From Cryptomeria japonica (lineage: Eukaryota > Streptophyta > Pinopsida > Cupressales > Cupressaceae), in the NCBI RefSeq assembly GCF_030272615.1, contig NC_081406.1, positions 142,075,299-142,139,298 on the forward strand: a stretch of 64,000 nucleotides of DNA, given 5' to 3'. The position numbers were made by a program, and so were the translations under genes. The first letter of the stretch is position 1; each line of letters opens with the position of its first letter. Under the pieces are notes generated by a model. It was not told the DNA's origin and did not search any database. It was given only the letters and a program-made list of their open reading frames with translations. Shown here piece by piece: positions 33,571 through 45,835 of the stretch.

Positions 33571-34857
33571 TGTAAGAACCCTTACTAACTTTGCCCTTAA
33601 ATCATTGATTTCTACCCTTGGGAATTTTGTCAAACACTTGTCTTGCAAAGTCTATACTTGCTGTTATGAGTTTTCTGTTTGTATTGTTTGGGTCTTGTAC
33701 ACTGCAATTAATGTTTTGAATGCCTCTAACCATGAAAGATTGACTAACAATGTCATAGAAATGATATGCCAATTGATTTTGATGCATATAAGTAACTAAA
33801 AATAAAAACTACAGCTGCTTGACAAATCATCAAACACTTGGCATGCAAACTAGAAATTATGTGGCAACAGCATAATGAAGTTTTTATTAGTTAGTCTCAC
33901 ACCAAATAGTTACAAAGGTATAACATGTAATTTCCAAAACTTATGACAGCAAAATTAGAGAACCTGATATGTAAAATGCTTGCTGCAAATGATGGTCTCC
34001 ACTCTTCAATGGACTGCCAATTAAACACGTTCCTGCTGTAGGTACGAATAATTTGCCAATTAAATGCCTGATTTCTTAGTACTGTAGCACGTCACTATTC
34101 ACGCCACTGTAGCGTTTCACTATTCACGGATTAGTGTAACACGAGTACTGTAGCGTCTACTATAGCGCGGTTACTGTAGCGTCTACTGTAGCGCGGGTAC
34201 TGTAGCAGCAATTGTATCTTGAAATGATTGCTTCAATTCTGATTTTTAATGGCTGCCAAATGAAACTGTAGGTCTGCAATTGATATATATTCGAAAATCT
34301 GCATACCCTAGATGTCTTCCCTTCTTTTTAAAGCCCAAATAGAACTCCAGAATGAAGCTCTCCTGAAATGCCAAATTCAGTGGATATTTCACCACCTCAA
34401 ATGGTTGCAACATTGAAGAATTGTCGCTCTCCAATGGCTAACTGAATCAGAAACCCTTGGCTTCTTCTCCCAAGTTCATAGCAAACAAATATCAATTCTC
34501 TGGATGGATGATATAAAATGAGCTCTTAAGTCCCTTTTTATTCTTTCTTATGAGAGCTCGAACACTTTCTTGGCCAATGTGGGATTAGAGACATATTCAC
34601 ACATTATAATATTAAAGTGACTTTATTATTATAAAGTTACTTTATAACTTTATAATAACATTAAAATATTTAAATAAATCACTTGAGTCACTTTTAATTA
34701 AATTAATTAAATATAAAGTCACCTTTTTTATTTTATTTTATTTAATGACTTAATAAGAAATTAATTTAATCAATTTCTCCTTATTTCTCCACTTAGCCTT
34801 CGGAGAATGTAAAGGCTAAGAACTCCACTGAGATGCTAAAAAGGTCGGGACATTACA
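33571..34857 (-). repeat. LTR G (3' LTR of chromovirus 3)
   Basis: It is 1287 bp. The U3 and TATA side (34200-34857) is near-identical to LTRs A-F. The U5 side (33571-34080) is unrelated to A-F but shared with LTR H. The change falls at the GC-rich CTGTAGC motif block. The terminus reads GGTCGGGACATTACA with one change from the norm. Confidence 0.93.
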
Positions 34858-37769
34858 GTCCGCCCTTCCTGAAATTGCTTGTCCTCAAGCAACTTCAACT
34901 CCGGATGTTGCAAAATCTTCTCATTCTCCCAAGTAGCATCCTCTACTGGCAAATCCTTCCACTTCACCAAATATTCCCGGATGTTACGTCTCCTCAAGTT
35001 CCTTTCTCTGAAATCAATGATAGCCTCCGGTATCAAAACAAGTTTTCCCTCATCATCCAGGGGTGGTAGTACTGTAGAAGGCACAATATGATGTCCTAGC
35101 GCCTTCTTGAGGCGTGACACATGAAAAACGTTGTGCACCTTGCTCTCTGCCGATAAATCTAACTCATAAGCCACCTCTCCCACTTTCCTGATAATCCTAA
35201 ATGGACCATAGTATTGTGGCTTAAGTTTCTCGGCACCACTCTTCTTGAGAGTGGATTGACGGTAAGGCTGCAACATAAGATACACCATATCTCCAACCTC
35301 AAAAGTCCGCTCAGTCCTCTTCTGATCTGCATACTGCTTCTGCTGATTCTGTGCCTTAGTTATATTATCCTTGAGAGTCTTAACAATGTCTTGACTCTCC
35401 TGTAACAAATCACCTGCACTGGGCACTCTACTGTCACTCAAAAGCAGATCCATAAAATTGGGTGCCTCATACCCATACAGGGCCATAAAGGGTGACATCT
35501 GAATAGACATGTGATAAGTGGTATTGTAGCAATACTCACAGAGATAAATCCACTTTACCCATGCCTTCTGTTGCCCTGCTATATAATTTCTGAGATATCC
35601 CTCCACCCATTTGTTCACTATCTCTGTCTGACCATCTGTCTGAGGGTGGTAGCTAGTACTCGGAGTGAGCTCTGTCGCACACAACCTGAATAGCTCCTGC
35701 CAAAAGTGACTCATAAACCTGCTGTCCCTGTCACTCACAATGCTCCGAGGTAAGCCATGTAATCTGAATATCTCCTTGAAGAACAACTCTGCCACCTGTG
35801 TAGCAGTGTATGTAGCAGTGATTGGAATGAAGTGTGCAAACTTCGTAAGGCGATCCACAACCACATATATGCAGTCCCTGCCTTGGGCCCTAGGCAGTCC
35901 TGTGATGAAGTCCATAGACAAACACTCCCACTTCCTATCAGGAATCGGAAGTGGCTGAAGTAAACCGGCTGGATAGGAGTGTTCTTGCTTATTCTGTTGG
36001 CAGGTGGGACACTCCGTAACATACTGAAGTACCTCTGCTTTGAGCCCTTTCCATGTGAAGCGCTCTCTAATCTACCGGTATGTCTTGTAGAAACCAGGAT
36101 GTCCTGCCATAGGTGAATCATGAAAAGATTTCAGAACCATCCTCCTCACTGCTGATCCTGGAACTAAAAATATTTGCCCTTTGTAAATGATGAGCTCATT
36201 CACAAGGGTGTATCTGCTGTCTTGAATAGTCCCATCTATGAATCCAGCTGCCCAAGTATCCTTTGCATACTCTGCAAGGATCAAGTGTCTCCAATCCTCC
36301 GATATGTCTGTCAATAAGCTCAAATGGGGCCGACGTGATAAGGCATCAGCAACTACATTCTGTGTCCCCTTAAAATATGTAATGTCAAAGTCATAGGACT
36401 GTAACTTGCTCACCCACTTCTGCTGCCTATCATTGAGATCTCGCTGCCCCAAAAAGTATTTTAGGCTATTATGGTCGGTTTTGATAGAAAATTTGCTACC
36501 TACCAAATATTGCCTGAATTTAGCCAAAGCATGCATAATAGCTAACATCTCCTTATCATAAATGCTGAAGCTCCGCTCTGGCCCTCTCAATTTCCTGCTC
36601 TCATAAGCAATAGGGTGCTTCTCCTGCATAAGCACCGCTCCAATGCCCTCCCCGGAAGCATCACAGTGTAGCTCAAAAGGTTTGCTGAAATCTGGTAATG
36701 CTAACACTGGACAAGAAGTCATCAACTCCTTAAATTTCTCAAAACACTCCTGTGCCTCAGGAGTCCACAAGAAAGCTCCCTTTCTCATCAAATCTGTCAA
36801 GGGTGTTGCATGCCTAGAATATCCATCCACAAACCTCCTGTAGAAACCACATAATCCCAAAAAGCCCCTCAACTGTGTAAAGTTCACCGGTGAAGGCCAC
36901 TCCACAATGGCACGAATCTTTTCAGGATCCATGCATACGCCCTCTGCACTGATGATGAGACCCAAGTACAACAACTCTGTCATGCCCAAATCACACTTCG
37001 ACTCCTTTGCATACAAGGACTCTCTGCCCAATATATCCAACACCGTGTCAAGGTGAACCAAGTGCTCCTCCCAAGATCTACTGTACACCAAGATATCATC
37101 GAAGAAGACAAGAACAAATTTCCTCAACTGAGGATGGAAAACCCGATTCATTGTTTCCTGAAAAGTAGCAGGTGCGTTAGTTAGCCCAAATGGCATAACT
37201 ACAAACTCAAAATGGCCACAATGACATCTAAAGGCTGTCTTCTCAATGTCCTGCTCTCTAACTCTAACCTGGTGATAACCTGATCTCAAATCTATCTTCG
37301 AGAAGAAGAAAGCTCCATGAAGCTCATCTATCAACTCATCGATCCTAGGAATGGGGTACCTGTTTTTAATTGTCTTCCTATTAAGCACCCTGTAATCAAT
37401 GCACATCCTCAATGTCCCATCCTTCTTCTTCACTAAGACCACTGAAGAAGCGAAAGGAGACTTACTTGGTCTAATGTGGCCCATAGCAAGTAACTCCTTT
37501 ACGATTTTCTCAATTTCATCCTTCAACCTCTTAGGATGCCTGTAAGGTGTAATCATGATGGGTTTAGCCCCCTCCTCTAACTCAATGATGTGCTCAATAC
37601 CCCTGTCTGGTGGTCTACCTGGTGGAATGTCACTGAACACCTTAGAGTGTTTAACTCTAAGCTCCTGAATATCAGGAGGATATTCAATCTTCTGCTGTCC
37701 CTCCTGTGATGGCATCAACATGCACTCTGCTGCCCACTCTACCTGATCATGTCGAATCAATCTAGCCAT
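34836..37769 (-). pseudogene. pol: Chromovirus 3 pol, one TAG in integrase
   Basis: One frame of 978 codons including the stop holds RT (FFDDILVYS), RNase H ([25 protein letters not shown]), integrase and chromodomain. It is interrupted by TAG at 36072 within the integrase zinc domain (TYR*IRER, where element 2 has [11 protein letters not shown] to TAG). RNase H reads DALSRRP, the usual form, where element 2 has DALSHRP. The end overlaps LTR G as in the other copies. Confidence 0.93.
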
Positions 37770-37812
37770 CCTTCAGAAAGAAACCATCCTGAGATCACTG
37801 TCCCTGATTGCC

Positions 37813-39631
37813 TTAAGAATATGTCTTCCCATTCACTTTAAACCTCATCTCCATCTCCTTGAGGTTAAGAGTGAACTCCCCAATATCATGCAACCAACTC
37901 ATCCCAAGGATTATATCTGTATCTCCCATAGGCACAACATAGAAATCTGCCTTAAAGTCATAATTATTAACTTTCAATGGGAGTCCAGTGATCTTACGAT
38001 CACATTTGAGGACATAGCCATCAGCTACCCTCACTCTAATTCCCCCAAACTCCTCTGTTTGTATGCCACGCTTCTCCACCATCCTAGAATCAATGAAATT
38101 ATGAGTGGCACCTGTATCAACCAAAGTTATGACTCGCTGTCCAGCAAGCACTCCTCTCGTTCGGAATGACCCTTCCTGCCTAATACTTGTGAGACGAGCT
38201 TCCCTAAGTTGCCCATCTCCTTCCCCATCCTTGTACTCCATTTTAGACAAGTTTTCAGCCTTGTCTTCCTCTTTTTCACCATCTATTTCCTCTATATCAG
38301 ACTGCTGGTCTGAATTATCTGATTTTGATTCCTCATAGTATGCCCACATAACTCTGTTAGCTTTGCCCTTTGGTCTAAGAGGACAATCATGGTTTGCATC
38401 ATCGGTCCTTTACAGTAGAAACATAATTTTTTCTTCCTCAAATCATTTAATGTTTCCTTGTCAAAAGTGCTGGAGTTTTATCTTTAGAATCATTTTAAAA
38501 ATCAGTCCTCTCTGGTTTTTTATAAAATGGTTTGTTATCCTTACTAGAAGATGCTCCTTTGGACTGAAATTTGTTTGTTGGGACTGCATGTTCCATACTT
38601 CTTGCCTTTTGTCATAGCTTCCTGTAAAGAAATAGGATCAAATGCCTTTATCCAACCTCTCAGTGGTTCGGATAGGCCCTCAATGAAAAAAACTATCAAT
38701 CTACGCTCTAAAATGTTTGGCACCATGACTGCCAACCGCTGAAATTCACCAATGAAATACTCCAAGTTGCTTGTTTTTTCAGTTGTGCTAAGTCCCGGAA
38801 GTAAACCTCTGGATCTTTCTTGTCAAATCTTTCAACCAACCTTTCCACGAAGTCTTGGTACTCTATCACCTGATTATGTTGAAGTGTTACCATACCATGG
38901 TACCACCAATCATGTGCTACTCCCTCCAAATGCAAAGTGGCATATTTGATAGCTTCAATCTCTGTCATTGGCCTCAGTGCCAAAAATGTGTCAAGCTTAT
39001 GAATCCAAGCTTGAGCTGTCGTCTTACCACTCCCATCAAATGTAGGCATAGTAAGCTTGCCTGTAACTCTATTTAGCTCACTATTTTGACCTCTAGGCCT
39101 CCTATCCTGTCTGAGTGACCTGTAATGCTCTCTCCTCTGATTAACAAATCTCTCGAATGTCATCCTCTTTCGCACCTGTGGAGTTAATAAATCCCATTCG
39201 TCATTCGCAGCCATGAGGATATCTGCGAACATCTCCTCTCCTGGTTCTCCTGTAGGTGCTACCTCAGGCTCATCTCTAATGAAGGTAGGACGTGTAGGCC
39301 TGTCTGCTGTCCTGGAATGAGTCCTATGAGCTCTAGGTGACCCCACTGCACTCCTGTTATCCCCTTGCTCCTGATTCTGTCTGTCTTGTGGGTTCATGCG
39401 CTCAATCATGGTGGTGAGTGCCTGCAAGGCCTGAGCCATCTGCTGCTGTCCTGTAGCCATTACTCTGAAAAATTCCCTTGTTTCTTGCTCCTCATTCCTA
39501 TCGCCTCTGGGTGGGCTACCCCCTTGCCTGTCACCCATGGTGCCCGGCTGCCTGTCAAATTCTTGTTCCTTGTCAAACAAAGCTCGCCTGCGAGTGTAAT
39601 ATCTGTGAGAGCCAACCTCAGGCGGCTGCAT
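37813..39631 (-). pseudogene. gag: Chromovirus 3 gag-protease, frameshifted
   Basis: The ATG at 39631 starts a frame homologous to element 2 gag. Small indels relative to element 2 occur near 38775 (-1), 38610 (+1), 38467 (-1), 38404 (-1) and 37824 (-2), so the gag core, zinc knuckle and protease lie in different frames. Protease still shows LVDTGATHNFID. It is non-functional. Confidence 0.92.
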
Positions 39632-39664
39632 GTGATTGCTAAACCCTCAGGATGGCAGGATTTA

Positions 39665-39676
39665 GCTCTGATACCA
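39665..39676 (-). other. PBS of chromovirus 3 (initiator tRNA-Met)
   Basis: Minus strand TGGTATCAGAGC, one base from the LTR H end at 39678. Confidence 0.92.
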
Positions 39677-40810
39677 ATGAAAGAACCCTTACTAACTTTG
39701 CCCTTAAATCATTGATTTCTACCCTTGGGAATTTTGTCAAACACTTGTCTTGCAAAGTCTGTACTTGCTGTTATGAGTTTTCTGTTTGTATTGTTTGGGT
39801 CTTGTACACTGCAATTAATGTTTTGAATGCCTCTAACCATGAAAGATTGACTAACAATGTCATAGAAATGATATGCCAATTGATTTTGATGCATATAAGT
39901 AACTAAAAATAACAACTACAGCTGCTTGACAAATCATCAAACACTTGGCATGCAAACTAGAAATTATGTGGCAGCAGCATAATGAAGTTTTTATTAGTTA
40001 TTCTCACACCAAATAGTTACAAAGTTATAACATGTAATTTCCAAAACTTATGACAGCAAAATTAGAGAACCTGATATGTAAAATGCTTGCTGCAAATGAT
40101 GGTCTCCACTCTTCAATGGACTGCCAATTAAACACGTTCCTGCTGTAGCTACGAATAATTTGGCAATTAAATGCCTGATTTCTTAGTACTGTAGCACGTC
40201 ACTATTCACGCCACTGTAGCGTTTCACTATTCACGGAGTACTGTAGCATCTACTGTAGCGTCTACTGTAGCGCGGGTACTGTAGCAGCAATTGTATCTTG
40301 AAATGATTGCTTCAATTCTGATTTTTAATGGCTGCCAAATGAAACTGTAGGTCTGCAATTGATATATATTCGAAAATCTGCATACCCTAGATGTCTTCCC
40401 TTCTTTTTAAAGCCCAAATAGAACTCCAGAATGAAGCTCTCATGAAATGCCAAATTCAGTGGATATTTCACCACCTCAAATGGTTGCAACACTGAAAAAT
40501 TGTCGCTCTCCAATGGCTGACTGAATCAGAAACCCTTGGCTTCTTCTCCCAAGTTCATAACAAACAAATATCAATTCTCTGGATGGATGATATAAAATGA
40601 GCTTTTAAGTCCCTTTTTATTCTTTCTTATGAGAGCTCGAACACTTTCTTGGCCAATGTGGGATTAAAGACATATTCACACATTATAATATTAAAGTGAC
40701 TTTATTATTATAAAGTTACTTTATAACTTTATAATAACATTAAAATATTTAAATAAATCACTTGAGTCACTTTGAATTAAATTAATTAAATATAAAGTCA
40801 CCTTTTTTTA

Positions 40811-42750
40811 TTAGTCCCACCTATCTATAGGCGGAGACTAATGTTTTCATCTCTGCCTATTAATTTGCTTTGAAATCCGTGAGAGACATTTATACTAATG
40901 TTTATTTTATAGTTTATCTTAATTTATTTATTAATATATTTTTCTTTCTATTTTTACATTTTTCTAATTGGCTGATGTATTTTTTCCTGGGGTTTTTGTT
41001 TTTTTCTTTAAAATAGAAATAGATGACCAATCAAATTTGACTAAGTAAGATTTTCTAATGTTAAAAAATTTAAAATTTGAAATCTAATTCACACGGAGTT
41101 AAATCATGTGGCGGGTGACAAATAGTAGGTAAGACTTTCTGACTAAGGAAGATTATTTTAATATTATTTTAGTAGATGCCGAAAAGGTAAAATGAGTTCG
41201 TGGGACCCGTGAATGGATATATTTTGGGATAATACAATAATATAATTAATTGTATTCTATCTTTAATGATCGTGCTGCCAGGCTGGAAAGCTTATCCGCA
41301 AGAAGGATTTCTGTGTACCGTATTGCACAAAGACAAACTAGAGGAATTATTTCCCCTTCCTACGTACAGCTTTTTAGATTGTTTAAATTAAATTAAATGA
41401 AAAAATAAATACAAGTATTTATATTAAAAAAATAAATCTAATTATTATGTGTATTATTAGTCCCGCCTATCTATAAGCGTTATTAATATATTTTTCTTTC
41501 TATTTTTTACATTTTTTTAATTGGCTGATGTATTTTTTTCTGGGTTTTTATTTTTTCTTTAAAATAGAAATAGATGACCAATCAAATTTGAGTAGGTAAA
41601 AATTTCGATGATTCTCTAATGTTAAAAAATTTAAAATTTGAAATCTAATTAAGTCGCTCCGCGATCCCACCATCATGTTGCCTGCCCCTGTTGCCCAACT
41701 CCTCTTCCTTTGCCTCGGTGCTGAGAATTAAGACCCCCATCTTCCTCCATGATGCTTTGTATTTTTCTACATTGGCCAACAAAATGTTTTTTTTTTACTT
41801 CCACTGTCAAAACTCTGTGTGCAATTAAATCGTCACCAGATCAACATAATCTTTAAATTGTATACTTCATCCTCAACCTGCTACACGTAACATTCCTCCT
41901 GCTATTTCCAAAGCCCTGTAATATCAAAAAATTCGGCAGAAATTGGGGGCATACAATTTAGACCTGGTCAACAATCATTTAGACGGTGAAATTCAGGAGA
42001 ACTTTGGAAATTGGGTGGAGCTATTGCAATTGAACGTTTCAAACCACATTACTAGAGATAAATATTTCACCATATGAAAATTTTCATTATTTTTAAACAA
42101 AATAAAAATTTAGACGTTTTTATTGGTCATTGTAGGATATTTTAGACATTTTGTTTTTTAATTTGTTATATTCTTAGTTTTATTTATATGATATCATAGT
42201 TTTATTAAGCTTATGTCTATGAAAAATTTAATTATTATATTAAACAAAAAAAGATTATAAATTATTATTTTTTAATAATATTTGATATTATGTATGATAT
42301 CATAATAAAAAATTACATAAAGAAATTTTTACTTTTTTTAAATCTTTGTAATGTCTTTTTTTCCTTTTTTGTATTTTTAGCTTTTTTATTATGATTTTAT
42401 TTGTATTTTTTAATGTAAAAGTTAAAATGTAAATTGTATCAATTTTAATATAGTTTAATTTATTTGAACTTTTTACTTGAATTATATAGTATTAATTTTT
42501 TAAATTTAATTTATTTAAGAATATAATTGTATTTATGTTCAATTTATATAATATTTTTTTTGTTAATATTGAATTTATTTTTCAATTAATGTTATTATTG
42601 TTTTTAATATCAATATTTAATATTCTTGTATAATATTATAAAATAAAATAACATCCTCCCCCATGTTTTACACAAACATCTGCATTTGTACAAATCAATT
42701 TTGCCTATTTTTGGCACTAGGCAGGGACTCATGCTGCCTCACAGCTCTTG
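40811..42750. mobile_element. 1.9 kb AT-rich insertion in LTR H, class unclear
   Basis: The empty site is seen in LTR G (CACCTTTTTTATTTTATTTT). The insertion starts TTAGTCCCACCTATCTATAG and ends near GGCACTAGGCAGGGACTCAT...CTCTTG. The reverse complement of its end (GAGTCCCTGCCTAGTG) partly resembles its start, so a terminal inverted repeat is possible. A ~190-bp segment beginning with the same TTAGTCCC(A/G)CCTATC sequence is repeated at about 41457-41650. The start is itself a 31-bp near-palindrome. 42060-42660 is extremely AT-rich. Candidate target duplication: a short T/A run such as TTTTA. No transposase is seen; a non-autonomous DNA transposon is the best guess. Confidence 0.65.
41890..42060 (+). 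pseudogene. Leucine-rich-repeat protein fragment
   Basis: In one plus-strand frame the sequence encodes NIPPAISKAL, a TAA, then NLDLVNNHLDGEIQ followed by ENFGNWVELLQLNVSN. This is the plant extracellular LRR pattern (LxLxxNxLxGxIP). Upstream at about 41674 an ATG opens a short hydrophobic stretch (MLPAPVAQLLFLCLG) like a signal peptide, ended by TAA. It looks like a captured and decayed piece of an LRR receptor-like gene inside the insertion. The match is judged by eye only. Confidence 0.55.
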
Positions 42751-42882
42751 TTTTATTTTATTTAATGACTTAATAAGAAATTAATTTAATCAATTTCTCC
42801 TTATTTCTCCACTTAGCCTTCGGAGAATGTAAAGGCTAAGAACTCCACTGAGATGCTAAAAAGGTGGGGACATTACAGATGA

Positions 42883-44847
42883 CATACTTAGTAGCCTTTA
42901 ATCTCAAATTGCGTTTCTCCTTAGGTGATAAATGCTCAGGGCATTCTCCATAAGTTAGGTAAAATGCAACATCTGCAAACCAAGAATCTTGAAGACCCAC
43001 AAACAGAACCAGAGGTAATTCTTCTTGCACTTCATCTTTACTTTCTACAATCCATTTACATAAGCCCTGTCCCCTTACCAACTTAGTTGGTTTAATATCT
43101 AGATTGAACTCTTGTATTTTTGATATCCATGTAGCTCTGCTATTCATTCCAATATCTTGTTGTGTCAAAATACTTTTAACAGCCGAGTGCGGCACATACA
43201 CTGTTGCATGAGAATGAAGAATATAATACCTGAAGTGTTTAACAGCTTTTGCCACTGCAAATGCTTGCTTCTCCATCAGTGAATATTTCGGTTCATGCTT
43301 CTTGAACAGTTCACTCATAAAGGCAATTGGAACTTCCTCATCTTCCTCATTTTTTTGCAATAAAATTCCTGACATAGTATGCTCAGAAGCATAGCAGTAG
43401 ATGATGAAATCCTTCTTAAAATCTGGATTGATGAGCGCAGGAGCTTGTGCTATACTACCTCAAATGCTTTCTTCCCTTCCTCATTGCATCTGAACACTTG
43501 TTTTTCACTCATCATATTAACTATGTATCAGGTAATTTCTGCAAAATCAGGAACAAACCTTCTCAAAAAATTCACTTGACCAAAGAAGGACCTAACTCCA
43601 TTTCTATTTGATGGTAAACTTATCTGCTGGATTGCCTTCACCCTCTCTGGATCTACCTTGACACCTCCTTTGGAAACGATATGACCAAGCAGTTTACCTT
43701 CAGTAACACCGAACACTGACTTCTTTGGATTTAAAGATACTCCATGTTCTCTGCACCTCTCCAAAACTTTCCTTAAATCTCTCAAATGATGCTTTCTCCT
43801 TTTCGAGAAAACAGTTAAATCATCTAGGTACACAACAATTATTTTATCTTTCAAGTGACCAAAAGACAAGTCCATAGCCCTCTGGAAGGTTGCTCCAGCA
43901 TTTATCAAACCAAACGACATCCGGTTAAATGCACAGGTACCCCAAGGAGTAATGAAAGTTGTTTTATGCTGATCTTTTTTTGAGACACTGATCTGATTGT
44001 AACCTGGAAACCCGTCTAACATTGACATCACAGAACCCGAGACTATTTGCAAAAATGATCAATAGCAGGCAGCGAATAATTATTCCTTCAAACTAGCTTG
44101 GTTCAAATTTTTAAAATCCACAAAAATCCTTATTTCTCCATTCTTTTTACGAACTGGAACTATATTAGCTATCCAGGTGGAATGATGAATAGGATATATA
44201 ATTTTTGCCTTTAACATTTTATCCACCTCCTTGAAGATGGCCTCTACAACCTTGGGATTAAAGTTTCTCAACTTCTTCCTAAATGGACTTGTTCCTAGTT
44301 TCATAGGAATATGGTGTTGAAACTGCCCATCTCTGAAATTTTTCAGGTCATCATAGCTCCAGGCAAACACATCCCTGTATTCTATTAGCAAATTAATGAA
44401 TCTTCTTTTTTCCTCAGGGGTACAACACTTTCCCAAATTGAGGAACTTAGGATCTTCTTCATTGCCAATATTTATCCTCTCATAGTCACCAGAATCATGA
44501 ATTGCTGGCAATGGTTCATCCTTCCTCTTGATGAAAGCATCCTGCTGGTCAAAAAGGTGCTCTAAAGACACTAACCCTCCAGGAATTTTGTTTCCTTTTA
44601 ACTGAAAAATTTCATCTCGTGGTTTCTCTCCTAGATCTAGAGAGAATTCCTTACATTCTGTTTCAGAACCTTCAAAGAATGTTGTTATGAACATTTCTAC
44701 GCAATGTAGAAAGTTTTTGATGTGCTTATCATTTTCAAAGACCTGCCAAAATTTTGAGTTATCAAGGACACGTGGTCTATATACTAACTCCACCCGATAA
44801 CTATCAACTGTGAATTCAAGATGGGGAATCAAGAGAGAAGCCGACAC
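42883..44847 (-). pseudogene. Tat-like element RT and RNase H
   Basis: Three overlapping open stretches (44847-44080, 44052-43528, 43375-42883) form a gypsy RT and its RNase H. The first contains the pre-RT region and RT fingers (KAKIIYPIHHSTWIANIVPV, RKKNGEIRI). The second has the palm with MLDGFPGYNQI, TPWGTCAFNRMSFGL and catalytic YLDD (VVYLDDLTVFSK). The third is an RNase H-like connection with YSLMEKQAFAVAKAVKHFRYY. Stops and a frameshift separate them. The frame continues past 42883 into the integrase fragment at 33565. Confidence 0.9.
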
Positions 44848-44956
44848 GGCTAGAGAATCAGCTTTAGAACATGTGGGATGGCTTTGATAGAAAAAGCATC
44901 AAAACCTTCAATTTCATCCCATACCCTGTTCTAGTAGTGCTTTAATCTTTCATTCT

Positions 44957-45250
44957 TTACAGTGAATAACCCTCTTGTTTTACAATCAACTCAATATCTC
45001 CTTTTACCCGCAACAGTTTCACTCCCAATTTCTTTGCTTCAACTATTCCCAACAATACGGCCTCATACTCAGCAGTATTGTTTGTATTTTTAAACTCCAA
45101 CTTGAAAGAGAAAGGAATATGTTTGCTAGAAGGAGGAATAAGAACTACTCCGGCTCCAAAACCTGATGCTGAACAACTTCCATCGAACTCCATTATCAGT
45201 GCCTTAGGCTGAGACAAATTTCCTACAACTTCATTATCAGATAAGATCAT
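44957..45250 (-). pseudogene. Extra RNase H domain between protease and RT
   Basis: The stretch has the archaeal/plant-type RNase HI layout: ALIMEFDGSCSASGFGAG (first Asp), NNTAEYEAVLLGI (catalytic Glu), RVKGDIELIVKQ (third Asp). The normal gypsy RNase H follows RT downstream, so this element carried two. The stretch continues toward 44850 through a stop with AFSIKAIP-like sequence. Dual RNase H is known in the Tat lineage of plant Ty3/gypsy elements; the position before RT is what the sequence shows here. Confidence 0.8.
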
Positions 45251-45817
45251 CTATTTCCCAAATTCGCATTCATGGTACAATATTTGTGCCTTTGGATCGT
45301 CATAAGTAAAAATAGTGAACTTAGATTTGGGCTCTGGTTGTAAAATGACCTGTTGTTTCCCTATGGGAATGATGGCCTGAGACCAGTCCATCTTAATCTC
45401 GCCTCCTAGGTCTCTACAAAATGTACGGCTCAGTAACATGCCATAACTTGCAGGAATATCAGCTATCAAAATAGTTAACCTAACTCTTTTATTAGGATGA
45501 GCGGCAAGGGCCACTTGAGCATCTTTAATCTGTCCTAATAAGGGTATTTGTTTGGAGTCCATGGAATAACATTTACCAAAGGTTTTTGTTAAGGATAATC
45601 CCAAGGCCTTGGATACAACAGATGGCATGATGTCATCTGAGGCACTAGAGTCTATAATACAATTATTCAGCTTCTGACCATTAATGAACAGGGATATATA
45701 AAAAGGCCCAGGTTTTGATTCAAGGACAAACAACATGTCATCAACTTGATGGGCAACTATTTCAAGGGAAGCTTCATGAGTAGCAAGACAAGTTGACACA
45801 TCTCCTTGGGAGGACAA
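45251..45817 (-). pseudogene. Tat-like element aspartic protease
   Basis: An open stretch of 188 codons with a retropepsin-like core: FINGQKLNNCIIDSSASDDI, where DSSA stands in the place of the usual D-S/T-G-A, then ASYGMLLSRTFCRDLGG typical of Tat-type proteases. It is flanked by TAG on both sides (near 45833 and 45251) in the same frame as gag and RNase H. The Gly-to-Ser change at the active site suggests inactivity. Confidence 0.8.
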
Positions 45818-45835
45818 TGTAGTGTTGGCTGATTG

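Larger units (their letters stand above)
33571..42877 (-). mobile_element. Chromovirus 3 with target-site duplication GATGA
   Basis: LTR G, internal region, PBS and LTR H form a complete minus-strand element flanked by GATGA at 33566-33570 and 42878-42882. It was inserted between the RNase H and integrase coding parts of the older Tat-like element. Its coding region carries several frameshifts and stops, and its 5' LTR carries a later 1.9 kb insertion. Confidence 0.95.
39678..42877 (-). repeat. LTR H (5' LTR of chromovirus 3) with insertion
   Basis: This is the partner of LTR G, including the distinct U5. Its U5 terminus has mutated to TCTTTCA. The U3 is interrupted at about 40811-42750 by an unrelated 1.9 kb AT-rich insertion. 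Without it the LTR would be about 1.26 kb. Confidence 0.92.

Noticed and set aside
40811-42750. Helitron as the class of the insertion in LTR H
   Set aside because: No 5'-TC...CTRR-3' termini with a 3' hairpin, and the insertion lies in a T-run rather than a clear A/T dinucleotide site.
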